From contig JAHBTN010000008.1 of NCBI GenBank assembly GCA_019638575.1, positions 62,001 through 126,000 on the forward strand: a stretch of 64,000 bases of DNA, written 5' to 3'. The notes below the pieces were generated by a model that saw nothing but the letters and a program-made list of their open reading frames with translations, did not search any database and was not told where the DNA came from. A program made the translations under genes and the position numbers. Shown here piece by piece: positions 35,251 to 44,226 of the stretch; position 1 is the stretch's first letter; every line of letters starts with the position of its first letter. The DNA is from Ferruginibacter sp. GTDB lineage: Bacteria > Bacteroidota > Bacteroidia > Chitinophagales > Chitinophagaceae.

Positions 35251-35681
35251 TCTTTATATTTATTTGATAAATTAATAATTGAAAAGCGAAAGTAATTTAA
35301 GCTTGTGTAAATTCCTGCATTAATTGTTTTTCTTTTTGCAGGATAAATGGGAAAATACAGGTGGCTGCATTCAAAAGTATATATACAGCTATTCTGTTAA
35401 GGGGTTATTCAAATTTATACTTTGCACAAATTTTGAAATTTATCTTATAAAATTAAGAGTATGTTCAGCAATGATTTTTGTACCTTTGGCCTCTGTGATT
35501 CCCGATTATCCACATAAAGTTTTTAACGACAAACGCAACAGCTATTCGCTGCTGATGTTTTCGCTTGCTATGGATTCGGTGGTGTAATTCTTTAGTGCAG
35601 GAAAATAAAAAACATTCTGGTTATTATACCTGCATATTCTGGCTTTTACTGATAATATTCTTCAAAACAAATTAATTAACA
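35251..35681. other. 431-nt intergenic region between purK and hppD
   Basis: This divergent region has an AT-rich purK-proximal part. A less AT-rich stretch at about 35460-35590 holds an exact DnaA-box 9-mer TTATCCACA at 35506-35514, an exact plus-strand TACCTTTG at 35481-35488, and a 38-codon ATG frame at 35471-35587 with coding-like codons. None of these is strong enough to call a gene or an origin. Confidence 0.4.
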
Positions 35682-36812
35682 ATGCAAACAACAACAGCTC
35701 CATCCATTACAACTAATCATACAAAAGATTTTCTTCCCTTACATGGCACCGATTACGTGGAATTTTATGTAGGCAATGCCAAACAGGCTGCTCATTTTTA
35801 TAAAACTGCATTTGGGTTTCAATCGCTGGCTTATGCCGGCCCCGAAACCGGAGTAAAAGATAAAGTGAGCTATGTAATAAGGCAAAATAAACTCACATTT
35901 GTATTAACCACTCCACTACGTTCAGGTAATGAAATAGCCGACCATATTTATAAACATGGCGATGGTGTAAAAGTGCTGGCATTAAAAGTGGATGATGCCG
36001 CAAGCGCCTTTGCCGAAACTACTAAACGTGGCGGTAAGCCTTATCTTGAAACAACCGTTTTAAAAGATGAAGATGGCGAAGTGGTATTGAGTGGCATTCA
36101 TACTTATGGCGAAACGGTGCATCTTTTTGTAGAAAGAAAAAATTACAAAGGCATATTTATGCCGGGCTTTAAAAAATGGGAGTCGGATTATAACCCGGCT
36201 GAAACAGGGTTGCTGTATGTTGATCATTGCGTTGGTAACGTAGGCTGGAACCAGATGAACCCCTGGGTGAAATTTTATGAAGATGTGATGGGCTTTAAGA
36301 ACATTCTTAGTTTTGATGACAATGATATATCTACCGAATACAGCGCACTGATGAGTAAGGTAATGAGCAATGGAAACGGGTATGTAAAATTTCCTATTAA
36401 CGAACCTGCCGAAGGAAAGAAAAAAAGCCAGGTAGAAGAGTACCTTGATTTTTATAATGGCGAAGGCGTACAGCATGTTGCAATAGCCACCAATGATATT
36501 GTTAGCACCGTAACCGAACTGCAAAAAAGAGGTATCGAATTTTTAAAAATTCCTGCCAGTTATTATGCAACAGTGCTTGACCGTGTAGGTAAGATAGATG
36601 AAGACCTGGAGCCTTTACAAAAACTGGGTATTTTAATTGATAAGGATGATGAAGGCTACCTGTTGCAGATTTTCAGCAAACCGCTGGAAGACAGGCCAAC
36701 CTTGTTTTTTGAAATAATACAACGCAAAGGCGCAAAAAGTTTTGGCAAAGGTAATTTTAAAGCACTGTTTGAAGCATTGGAGAGAGAGCAGGATGCCCGA
36801 GGTAATTTATAA
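35682..36812 (+). CDS. hppD: 4-hydroxyphenylpyruvate dioxygenase
   Basis: This Fe(II) enzyme of the vicinal-oxygen-chelate superfamily turns 4-hydroxyphenylpyruvate into homogentisate in tyrosine breakdown. The 376 residues contain the N-terminal pseudo-domain (about 15-160) and the catalytic domain. The three metal ligands are visible as H182 (VDHCVGNV), H265 (GVQHVAIAT) and E344 (FFEIIQRKG). The C-terminal gating helix (FGKGNFKALFEALEREQ) is complete. No homogentisate dioxygenase gene is adjacent, so the rest of the pathway must lie elsewhere. A terminator follows. Confidence 0.96.
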   Translation: MQTTTAPSITTNHTKDFLPLHGTDYVEFYVGNAKQAAHFYKTAFGFQSLAYAGPETGVKDKVSYVIRQNKLTFVLTTPLRSGNEIADHIYKHGDGVKVLALKVDDAASAFAETTKRGGKPYLETTVLKDEDGEVVLSGIHTYGETVHLFVERKNYKGIFMPGFKKWESDYNPAETGLLYVDHCVGNVGWNQMNPWVKFYEDVMGFKNILSFDDNDISTEYSALMSKVMSNGNGYVKFPINEPAEGKKKSQVEEYLDFYNGEGVQHVAIATNDIVSTVTELQKRGIEFLKIPASYYATVLDRVGKIDEDLEPLQKLGILIDKDDEGYLLQIFSKPLEDRPTLFFEIIQRKGAKSFGKGNFKALFEALEREQDARGNL

Positions 36813-36862
36813 TTGCTTTATTTGTAGCGTTATAAAAGCAAATACATAGTTATACACATTTT

Positions 36863-36910
36863 AAAAGTATTGAATAAAGGCATATAAGTTTTTATTCGAT
36901 ACTTTTTTTT
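36863..36910 (+). terminator. Terminator of hppD
   Basis: A 16-bp stem (36863-36878 with 36891-36906, one G-U pair) encloses a 12-nt loop and is followed by a T run to 36910. It lies 50 nt past the hppD stop. Confidence 0.75.
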
Positions 36911-36950
36911 AAATTTACACTCATTAAAGATAACCCCCGTAGTATATTTA

Positions 36951-37718
36951 ATGAAAAACATACGCCTATTTCATATCCTATGCGTTGTACTTTTTATTTT
37001 AGTGTCGGCAAACTCGTTTGCTCAGCCTTATTTTTCCACATCTACAACCACCTACAAAAAGCCGGTAACAAAGGTTGATTACCTGGCAGATTCTATAAAA
37101 AAACAATTTGAACAAAAGAAACTGGTGTGGCCGCCAAAATCACTTTACATAAGGTCGTTTAAATACGACCGCCTGCTTGAAGTATGGGTAAAGAATAATG
37201 AATCAGATTCTTTCAGGCTTTTTAAAACATACAAAGTGTGTATGCAAAGCGGTACCACCGGCCCCAAACGCAGCGAAGGCGATTTCCAGGTTCCGGAAGG
37301 TTTTTATTATATCAACGAGTTTAATTCAAACAGCAATTACCACATGGCGCTTGGCCTTAATTATCCCAATGCTTCTGATAAAATATTAAGCGATGCTGAT
37401 CATCCCGGCGGCGCCATCTATATTCATGGCAATTGTGTATCTACCGGCTGCATTGCCATACAGGACGAACCCATAGAAGAACTTTACCTTATTGCAGCTT
37501 ATGTAAAAGCCAATGGCGAAGATTTTATCCCGGTACATGTTTTCCCGGTAAAATACAATGTGCAAAAATCGGTTGATTACCTAAGCGAATCTTTTAAAAG
37601 TACACTTGCCATCAACAAATTCATCCTTAACCTTAAAAAGGTTTTTGATTATTTTGAACTACACAGGCAACTGCCGGTGATATTGGTGAACAAGAAAGGT
37701 GAGTACATGATCAATTAA
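36951..37718 (+). CDS. Exported L,D-transpeptidase (YkuD-type)
   Basis: The 255-residue product has a signal peptide ending near NSFAQ (about residue 25) and a YkuD catalytic core. The signature HGNCVSTGC spans H159 to C167, with the catalytic Cys167. Upstream are the expected SGTTGPKRSEGDFQVPEG and AIYIHG segments. Such enzymes make 3-3 peptidoglycan cross-links or attach proteins to the wall. The C-terminal 70 residues are helical and lack a recognised domain. The closest relatives in style are the YafK-like periplasmic enzymes. Its end overlaps the end of the aspartate kinase gene by 4 nt on the opposite strand. Confidence 0.88.
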   Translation: MKNIRLFHILCVVLFILVSANSFAQPYFSTSTTTYKKPVTKVDYLADSIKKQFEQKKLVWPPKSLYIRSFKYDRLLEVWVKNNESDSFRLFKTYKVCMQSGTTGPKRSEGDFQVPEGFYYINEFNSNSNYHMALGLNYPNASDKILSDADHPGGAIYIHGNCVSTGCIAIQDEPIEELYLIAAYVKANGEDFIPVHVFPVKYNVQKSVDYLSESFKSTLAINKFILNLKKVFDYFELHRQLPVILVNKKGEYMIN

Positions 37719-38977
37719 CGCATCAGCACCTGTATGGTATCGGGTGTTTTTTGTTCCAGCACAATTGTTTTTCCATTTGTAAACGATGCAATCTGTTCAT
37801 CGTTGTAATGCCTTATGGTAAGCAGTGTAAGGTTTTTTTCAATTTGCACATCAAAAATTTCCGAAGCATCAAGCGCCAGCTTTTCCAGTTTTTCTGTCTT
37901 ATCATCAAAACAACATAACAGGCTTATGGCGCCATTCTGCGACAGGTTGGGTTGCAGTTTAATTTTTGCAAACATCTTGTGTAGCAGTTCCATCGGTTTT
38001 TCTTCCACAAACGAATAATCTTTGGTGCTTAACTGCATAAGCACCTGGTTTTTTTTAAGTACAATCACCGGCGGCAGGTTATGAACCGCTTTACTGCTTA
38101 TAACAGTACCAGCCAGTTCGGGCTTTAAAAAACACTTAACATGAAGCGGTATATTTTTATTTTGTAATGGCTTTATAGTTTTTGGATGTATTACCTGTGC
38201 ACCATAATATGCCATCTCTATTACTTCTTTATAGCTTAGCTCGTGCAAAACGGCTGCCTGTGGAAACTCTTTTGGGTCGGCACTCATCACTGCTTCCACA
38301 TCCTTCCAAATAGTTTGACTTTCGGCTTCCATAATATTTGCAAAAATAGCAGCGCTAAAATCACTGCCTTCCCTGCCAAGTGTGGTGCTTTCATTTTCAT
38401 CGGTGGCGCCAATAAATCCTTGCGTAATTACAATATCGGTATGGTCAAATAAAGGTTCAATTTCTGTTTTTATTTTATGGCTGGTAAAATCCCAGTCAAT
38501 ATATGCATCCCTGAAGTTATCGTCGGTGCGTACAATATCCCTCACATCTATCCATTTATTATTAATGCCAATTTCATTTAAATAATTGCTGATAAGCGAT
38601 GTGCTCATCAACTCCCCGCTGCACACCACCTGGTCGTAATAATAATCGTAACCCTTCACCGGCTTGTCGTGCAACAGCCATTCCACTTCAGTAAAAAAAT
38701 CTTTCAGGTTATTTTCGGCGGCCTGCCAGTGTAATGTAAAAAGGTATTTTACCAGGTTAAGATGCGATTCCTTTACTTTTTCAAACAATGCAAGGGCATC
38801 TTCTTTTCTTCCTTCAAAAAATGCATCCACCACTTTTTCGAGTGCATTGGTGGTTTTTCCCATAGCAGAAATGATGATGAGTAATTTTTCACCTTTATAT
38901 GAATTTATAATACGGCCTGTATTTTTAATTCTTTCAAATGAGTTGATGCTGGCGCCGCCAAATTTAAAAACCTTCAT
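37715..38977 (-). CDS. lysC: Aspartate kinase
   Basis: This enzyme phosphorylates aspartate, the first step to lysine, threonine, methionine and diaminopimelate. With the ATG at 38977 it is 420 residues and begins MKVFKFGGASI, the canonical kinase start. An upstream ATG at 39013 would add 12 residues and is less likely. Other motifs are LLIISAMGKTTNALE near 32-46, VVCSGELMST near 117-126, and LGREGSDFSAAI near 200-211. The C-terminal part (about 290-420) has ACT-like regulatory folds. It is a monofunctional kinase with no homoserine dehydrogenase domain. Confidence 0.94.
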   Translation of the reverse strand: MKVFKFGGASINSFERIKNTGRIINSYKGEKLLIIISAMGKTTNALEKVVDAFFEGRKEDALALFEKVKESHLNLVKYLFTLHWQAAENNLKDFFTEVEWLLHDKPVKGYDYYYDQVVCSGELMSTSLISNYLNEIGINNKWIDVRDIVRTDDNFRDAYIDWDFTSHKIKTEIEPLFDHTDIVITQGFIGATDENESTTLGREGSDFSAAIFANIMEAESQTIWKDVEAVMSADPKEFPQAAVLHELSYKEVIEMAYYGAQVIHPKTIKPLQNKNIPLHVKCFLKPELAGTVISSKAVHNLPPVIVLKKNQVLMQLSTKDYSFVEEKPMELLHKMFAKIKLQPNLSQNGAISLLCCFDDKTEKLEKLALDASEIFDVQIEKNLTLLTIRHYNDEQIASFTNGKTIVLEQKTPDTIQVLMR

Positions 38978-39081
38978 ATCAATTAATGATTTACCAATGT
39001 GCAAATGTTTCAATACTTAAACTGCATTTTTATAAACCATTTGCAAAAGCCTTAATCTTATTTAAGTAATTGTTTATTGCT

Positions 39082-39089
39082 TATTTTTG
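39082..39089 (+). promoter_or_regulatory. -7 box TATTTTTG for fbp
   Basis: Exact TAnnTTTG on the plus strand, 52 nt before the fbp ATG. Confidence 0.4.
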
Positions 39090-39141
39090 GTTGCAAATTT
39101 AACCTTCACGGGTATCTATACAAAAAGTAAATGCTTTGCTT

Positions 39142-40167
39142 ATGAACATTAATCGCAGAATTCAAACTTTAGATGAATTTACCATTCAGCAAATGAGGGA
39201 TTTTCCGCACGCAACCGGCGAACTGGCGGGGCTTTTAAGAGATTTGGGCCTGGCAGCAAAAAGGGTAAACCAGGAAGTAAACAAAGCCGGCCTTGTTGAT
39301 ATTTTGGGCGATGACGGAAGTATAAACGTACAAGGCGAAGAGGTGAAAAAACTGGATGTGTATGCCAATAACCAGTTTATGGGTGTGCTGCAGCATGGCA
39401 TTAGTTGTGCCGGCATTGGCAGCGAAGAGTTGGATGATATTGTGGTTTTTGATGACCCGGTGAGCAATAAAAGTAAATATGTTTGTTTGTTTGATCCGTT
39501 GGATGGCAGCAGTAATATTGATGTGAATGTTTCTATAGGAACCATCTTCAGCGTTTTCAGGCGTGTAAGTGAATTGGGTAAGCCTGCAACCAAAGAAGAT
39601 TTTTTGCAGCAGGGGAATAAACAGGTGGCAGCTGGTTATGTTATTTACGGTTCCTCTACCATGTTTGTATATGCAACAAGACGTGGCGTTAACGGATTTA
39701 CACTTGACCCTGCCATTGGCGAATACACCCTAAGTCATCCTGATATAAAATGCCCCGAAAAAGGAAAAATATATTCGGTGAATCATGGAAATTTTTTCCA
39801 GTACGATGAAGGGGTGAAACAATACATTACCGGCTGCCAGAAAAAAGATAAATCAAACGGTGGGCCTTATACGCAAAGATATATTGGCAGTATGGTATCG
39901 GATGTGCACCGCAACTTAATTAAAGGCGGCATATTTATGTATCCCGGCACCACCGATAAACCAAAAGGTAAACTGCGTTTGTTGTACGAATGTAACCCCT
40001 TTGCTTTTATTGTTGAAAAAGCTGGCGGGTTGGCCACCAATGGGAAAATACGGATTCTGGATATTGAACCAACAGCGCTGCATGAACGTACACCTTTTTT
40101 TATTGGAAGTAAATTAATGATGGAAGAGTTGGATGGATATATAAAAGGAGATTTAAAAGCAAAATGA
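39142..40167 (+). CDS. fbp: Fructose-1,6-bisphosphatase, class I
   Basis: This gluconeogenic enzyme removes the 1-phosphate from fructose 1,6-bisphosphate. The 341-residue product from the ATG at 39142 (a TTG two codons earlier is unlikely) shows class I features: GVLQHGISCAGIGSEELDD near 75-93, the metal site VCLFDPLDGSSNIDVNVS near 112-129, YGSSTMFVYAT near 169-179, and RYIGSMVSDVHRNLI near 250-264. The stop overlaps the following ABC ATPase start (ATGA), so the two genes are translationally coupled. Confidence 0.96.
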   Translation: MNINRRIQTLDEFTIQQMRDFPHATGELAGLLRDLGLAAKRVNQEVNKAGLVDILGDDGSINVQGEEVKKLDVYANNQFMGVLQHGISCAGIGSEELDDIVVFDDPVSNKSKYVCLFDPLDGSSNIDVNVSIGTIFSVFRRVSELGKPATKEDFLQQGNKQVAAGYVIYGSSTMFVYATRRGVNGFTLDPAIGEYTLSHPDIKCPEKGKIYSVNHGNFFQYDEGVKQYITGCQKKDKSNGGPYTQRYIGSMVSDVHRNLIKGGIFMYPGTTDKPKGKLRLLYECNPFAFIVEKAGGLATNGKIRILDIEPTALHERTPFFIGSKLMMEELDGYIKGDLKAK

Positions 40168-40925
40168 TGAAAACAATAATTTCGGTAAAAAATCTTGTAA
40201 AAAACTATGGCTCATTTAGTGCGGTAAAAGGCATTTCGTTTGATGTGTACGAAGGTGAGATATTTGGTTTACTGGGCCCTAATGGCGCCGGTAAATCTAC
40301 CACACTCGAAATTATGGAAACCTTAAGGGATAAAACAAGCGGCGAAGTAAACATTTGCGGATACAACCTTGATAAAGACCCAGACAATATAAAAAAATTG
40401 ATTGGTGTGCAATTACAATCATCGGGTTATTACCCCGGCCTTACCCTGGTAGAACTGATTCATTTGTTTGCCGGCTTGTATAACCAGGATGTAGATCCGA
40501 AAGCTTTACTAAAAATGGTGAACCTTGTTGATAAAGCAAACAATAAATACAAGGAAATGAGCGGAGGGCAAAAACAACGTTTTTCCATTGCCACCACTTT
40601 AATAAACAAACCTAAAATTATTTTTTTAGACGAACCCACCACCGGCCTTGATCCACAAGCCAGGCGTAGCTTATGGGAATTAATTAAGAGCATACGTTCG
40701 CAAGGCACTACTGTTATCATTACCACGCATTATATGGATGAAGCCGAACAGTTATGCGATCGCATTGCCATTATGGACGAAGGAAAAATAATATCATTAG
40801 ACAGCCCTGATAAAATGATAGACGACCTGGTAAATAGCGGCTTTGAGAGGCCCAAACAGGTTAAGGCAGCCAACCTCGAAGACGTTTTCATACATTTAAC
40901 AGGTAAGGAAATACGGGAAGAATAA
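40164..40925 (+). CDS. ABC transporter ATP-binding protein, no adjacent permease
   Basis: The 253-residue ATPase has Walker A GPNGAGKST near 37-45, signature MSGGQKQRFS near 132-141, and Walker B IIFLDEPTTGLDP near 151-163, followed by a switch His in ITTHYMDEAEQ. It belongs to the CcmA/DrrA-like (ABC-2 exporter) class, which normally pairs with a six-helix permease. The stop/start ATGA overlap ties it to fbp. The next gene, an FKBP-type isomerase 45 nt downstream, is not a permease, so the membrane partner must be elsewhere. Confidence 0.92.
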   Translation: MMKTIISVKNLVKNYGSFSAVKGISFDVYEGEIFGLLGPNGAGKSTTLEIMETLRDKTSGEVNICGYNLDKDPDNIKKLIGVQLQSSGYYPGLTLVELIHLFAGLYNQDVDPKALLKMVNLVDKANNKYKEMSGGQKQRFSIATTLINKPKIIFLDEPTTGLDPQARRSLWELIKSIRSQGTTVIITTHYMDEAEQLCDRIAIMDEGKIISLDSPDKMIDDLVNSGFERPKQVKAANLEDVFIHLTGKEIREE

Positions 40926-40970
40926 AAAAGCCGTTTATTTGCAATTCAGAAAAATTAAACAAGATAAATA

Positions 40971-41732
40971 ATGAAAAAAGTATTACTAAGCGCTGTGGCT
41001 TTTGTATTGTTGGCAATATCCGTATCAGCTCAAAAAACAACAAAAACCACAAAATCAAAAACAGCAGCAAAAACCATCACAAAAGCAGATGCAAACACAC
41101 CTGTTTTTAATAACCTGATAGATAGTTTTAGTTATGCAGCAGGTTTTAATGTGGCTACCAATATGCAGGCACAAGGCATTTATAAATTAAATACAGCTAT
41201 GATGTTGAAAGGGCTTGAAGATGTATTTAATAAAAACAACCCATTGATGACGCAGGAAGTAATAAACACCTGTATGCAGCAACAATTGGAAATTTTTAAT
41301 AAAGAAAAAACTGAAAAAGAATTAGCCGAAGGAAGAGCATTTTTAGAAGCAAATAAAAAACGGGCAGGCGTAATAACCTTACCCAGTGGCTTACAGTATG
41401 AAGTGATAAAAAAAGGCGATTCCAGTTCAATAATGCCAAAAGCAACCGATACAGTAGTGGTAAACTATATTGGTAAATTTATTGATGGTAATGAATTTGA
41501 GAACTCAGTTAAAAATGGGAAAACAGTGGCATTCCCTCTTAATAATATGATAAAGGGATGGGTAGAAGTTTTACAATTAATGCATATTGGCGATCATTGG
41601 AGAACCTTTATACCAAGCGAACTTGCTTTTGGGCCTAATGGAAGCGGACAGGTGATTCCACCCAATGCAGTATTAATATTTGATATTATGCTTGAAGATG
41701 TAAAACCTTCTGTTGCAAAAACACCTAACTGA
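40971..41732 (+). CDS. Exported FKBP-type peptidyl-prolyl isomerase
   Basis: The 253-residue product has a signal peptide ending near VSAQ (about residue 21) and a Lys/Thr-rich linker. A Mip/FkpA-like helical dimerisation region spans about 45-125, with an FKBP domain at about 135-245. FKBP features visible are VVVNYIGKFIDGNEFENS, the KGWVEVLQLM helix, and the P-rich end GSGQVIPPNAVLIFDIML. It accelerates proline isomerisation in the periplasm or outer membrane. Its stop shares one base with the start of the following DinB-like gene (TGATG). Confidence 0.92.
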   Translation: MKKVLLSAVAFVLLAISVSAQKTTKTTKSKTAAKTITKADANTPVFNNLIDSFSYAAGFNVATNMQAQGIYKLNTAMMLKGLEDVFNKNNPLMTQEVINTCMQQQLEIFNKEKTEKELAEGRAFLEANKKRAGVITLPSGLQYEVIKKGDSSSIMPKATDTVVVNYIGKFIDGNEFENSVKNGKTVAFPLNNMIKGWVEVLQLMHIGDHWRTFIPSELAFGPNGSGQVIPPNAVLIFDIMLEDVKPSVAKTPN

Positions 41733-42259
41733 TGAGTGAAGATGTTAGATACCCGATTGGGAAATATATTGCTCAGCCATTCTCCGATACTTTGTTTGGA
41801 GAATGGCTGATTGATATTAAAAACCTGCCTCAGCATTTAGAAAATGCAGTTCTAAACCTGGATGAGCAACAGTTAGATACAACTTACAGGCAAGGCGGAT
41901 GGACGGTGAAACAGCTTGTGCACCATGTTGCCGACAGCCACATGAATGCATACATCCGTTTTAAACTGGGCCTTACCGAAGACAACCCAACTATTAAACC
42001 TTATGATGAAAATGCCTGGGCAATGATGAACGACACCAAAAACCTACCCATCAATATTTCATTAACATTACTGCACAGCCTGCACATACGCTGGTACCAA
42101 ATTTTAAATGGAATGACTGCTGCTGATTTAAATAGAACGGTATTTCATCCCGAACATAAAAAACAATTTACACTTTGGGAGCTGTTAGGTTTGTATGCAT
42201 GGCACGGAAAACATCATTCTGCACATATAACTGCACTTAGAGAAAAGATGAATTGGTAA
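41732..42259 (+). CDS. DinB/YfiT-like metal-dependent protein
   Basis: The 175-residue product is a four-helix DinB-superfamily protein resembling the YfiT/BstA group (thiol-S-transferase or metal-dependent hydrolase-like). The metal-binding His triad is visible as LVHHVADSHMNAY near 69-81 and WHGKHHSAHI near 157-166. The N-terminus EDVRYPIGKY matches the YfiT start. Enzyme activity is not settled for the Bacteroidota members. It is coupled to the upstream FKBP gene by a one-base overlap. The NUDIX gene follows 20 nt later. Confidence 0.85.
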   Translation: MSEDVRYPIGKYIAQPFSDTLFGEWLIDIKNLPQHLENAVLNLDEQQLDTTYRQGGWTVKQLVHHVADSHMNAYIRFKLGLTEDNPTIKPYDENAWAMMNDTKNLPINISLTLLHSLHIRWYQILNGMTAADLNRTVFHPEHKKQFTLWELLGLYAWHGKHHSAHITALREKMNW

Positions 42260-42279
42260 ATAATAAAATAATAGCCAAA

Positions 42280-42819
42280 ATGAACTGGAAAACACTTTCG
42301 TCGCAATACATAAACAAACACACTTATTTTACGGCACGTAAAGATGTATGTGAAATGCCCGATGGTAAAATTGTAGATGAATATTTTGTGGTAGAACTGC
42401 CAACTTCTGTTTGTGCACTGGCTATTACCGAAAATAACGAAGTGATACTTGCCGAGCAATACCGCCATCCATTGGAAGAAACAATCATTGAAATTCCCGG
42501 TGGCTTTGTAGATGCCGGCGAGTCAACAGCTACGGCCATAGCACGTGAATTGATGGAAGAAACCGGTTATCGTTTTTCTGATTACATTTATCTCGGAAGG
42601 GTAGCGGCCAACCCCGGCGTACTTAATAATTATACCGATTTATACCTGGCTACCGGTGGCAAAAAAGTGGCATCGCAAAGTTTAGATGCCAACGAAGAAA
42701 TAAAAGTTAAACTGCTGCCACTTGAAACCGTAAAGCAAATGCTGCTAAACAACCAAATTAAACAGGCTCTGCATGTAAGTTGTTTGTTTTATGCTTTTAA
42801 TAAATTAGAAAGCCTGTAA
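42280..42819 (+). CDS. NUDIX hydrolase, ADP-ribose pyrophosphatase-like
   Basis: The 179-residue product from the ATG at 42280 has a Nudix box, GGFVDAGESTATAIARELME then ETGY, at about 75-98, matching GX5EX7REUXEEXGU. A preceding LAEQYRHPLEE and a following RVAANPGVLNN segment are typical of ADP-ribose/GDP-mannose-type pyrophosphatases of the NudF/YffH style. The frame is open to a TTG at 42253, but the ATG gives the natural start MNWKTLSSQYI. It ends a FKBP-DinB-NUDIX run and is convergent with folC. Confidence 0.9.
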   Translation: MNWKTLSSQYINKHTYFTARKDVCEMPDGKIVDEYFVVELPTSVCALAITENNEVILAEQYRHPLEETIIEIPGGFVDAGESTATAIARELMEETGYRFSDYIYLGRVAANPGVLNNYTDLYLATGGKKVASQSLDANEEIKVKLLPLETVKQMLLNNQIKQALHVSCLFYAFNKLESL

Positions 42820-42833
42820 TTAATCAATAAAAA

Positions 42834-44147
42834 TTAGTGATTGCTGAATTGTGCTGTGTCAACTTCTGCCACAAGAAACACACTGCCGCATACAATGATG
42901 GTATCATTGGTTGTAGCTGCAGATTTTGCTGCCTGTATAGCTGTATTCACATCATCAAAACTATTACCATCTAAATGTAGTGTAGCAGCTTTTTCTTTTA
43001 ATTGCAAATGCGGCATGGCCCTTTCTGTATGGGCATTGCTGAAATAATACATGGCATCCTGCGGCAATAGCGACAGCACTTTGTTTACATCTTTGTCTTT
43101 TACCATGCCTATTACTATATGTAGTTGCGATGCTGCTGACATTACAATCTTTAATTGTTCCAGCAATTGCCTTATTCCATCTTCATTGTGGGCTACATCC
43201 AAAATGATTGTTGGCTGTTGGGTAATTACATCCCACCTGCCGGTTAAACCGGTAAGTGCTTTCACATTTTTTATGGCATATTTTTCTGCCTGGCTTGTTA
43301 TGGTAAAGCCCTGTTGCATCAAAATACCTTCGGCACACAAAACTGTTTGTAAATTTTTCGTTTGATACAATCCATTCAATCCACATTCAAATTTATCGGT
43401 AATATCGTGTTCAATATTTTTTATATTGCAAGTAAGTGATGTAGGGCTGTACTGTATTTGCGAAACTGAATATTCATCCTGCGCAAAATAAATGGGTGCA
43501 TTTTCTTTTTTTGCTTTGCTGATAAAGATATCTTTTGTTTGAGGAAGGTATTCGCCAATCACAACCGGCACACTGGGCTTAATGATACCGGCTTTTTCTG
43601 CAGCAATTTTTTCAAGTGTATCTCCCAAAAGGTTGGTATGGTCGTACCCGATATTGGTGATAATGGATAGGAGCGGAGTGATGATATTTGTACTGTCTAA
43701 CCTGCCGCCGAGGCCGGTTTCAATAACGGCTATATCAACTTTCTCTTTTGCAAAGTAAGCAAATGCCATGGCTACTGTTAGTTCAAAAAACGAAGGCTTT
43801 ATTTTTTGTGATACTGCTTTTGTTTTTTCTACAAAGTCAATTACAAAAACTTCGCTTACCATTTGCCCGTTAACTTTTATACGCTCCCTAAAATCTTTTA
43901 AATGCGGCGATGTGTAAAGCCCTGTTTTATATCCGGCCTGTTGCAGTATGGCTGCAAGCAGGTGGCTTGTACTGCCTTTGCCATTAGTGCCGGCAATATG
44001 TATGCTTTTGAATTTATTTTGCGGATTACCAATAGCATCACAAAGTGCAATGGTATTATCAAGATTGGCTTTATAAGCGGCAGTGCCAATGCGGCTAAAC
44101 ATAGGTAATTGTGCATAGAGATATTCAATGGTTTGCCGGTATGTCAT
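42834..44147 (-). CDS. folC: Folylpolyglutamate/dihydrofolate synthase
   Basis: This Mur-ligase-like ATP enzyme adds glutamate to dihydropteroate and then to folates. The 437 residues show the P-loop IAGTNGKGSTSHLLA at about 51-65, the Mg/KDS-type segment IETGLGGRLDSTNII near 141-155, GYDHTNLLGDT near 166-177, and the late DVAHNEDGIRQL near 308-319. The start ATG at 44147 gives the typical MTYRQTIEYLYAQLPMF. A -7 box lies upstream. A 21-bp inverted repeat separates it from the TonB-like gene on the same strand. Confidence 0.95.
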   Translation of the reverse strand: MTYRQTIEYLYAQLPMFSRIGTAAYKANLDNTIALCDAIGNPQNKFKSIHIAGTNGKGSTSHLLAAILQQAGYKTGLYTSPHLKDFRERIKVNGQMVSEVFVIDFVEKTKAVSQKIKPSFFELTVAMAFAYFAKEKVDIAVIETGLGGRLDSTNIITPLLSIITNIGYDHTNLLGDTLEKIAAEKAGIIKPSVPVVIGEYLPQTKDIFISKAKKENAPIYFAQDEYSVSQIQYSPTSLTCNIKNIEHDITDKFECGLNGLYQTKNLQTVLCAEGILMQQGFTITSQAEKYAIKNVKALTGLTGRWDVITQQPTIILDVAHNEDGIRQLLEQLKIVMSAASQLHIVIGMVKDKDVNKVLSLLPQDAMYYFSNAHTERAMPHLQLKEKAATLHLDGNSFDDVNTAIQAAKSAATTNDTIIVCGSVFLVAEVDTAQFSNH

Positions 44148-44179
44148 AGCTTATGTAATGGCCTGTTGAAATATTGAAA

Positions 44180-44187
44180 CAAATGTA
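44180..44187 (-). promoter_or_regulatory. -7 box TACATTTG for folC
   Basis: Exact TAnnTTTG on the minus strand, 32 nt before the folC ATG. Confidence 0.4.
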
Positions 44188-44226
44188 GCAAATGATAAAT
44201 AATGGTGGGTATGAAAACGTACAATC

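Noticed and set aside
36060..36524. Minus-strand ORF of 154 codons inside hppD
   Set aside because: It is antisense to a gene with all three iron ligands intact.
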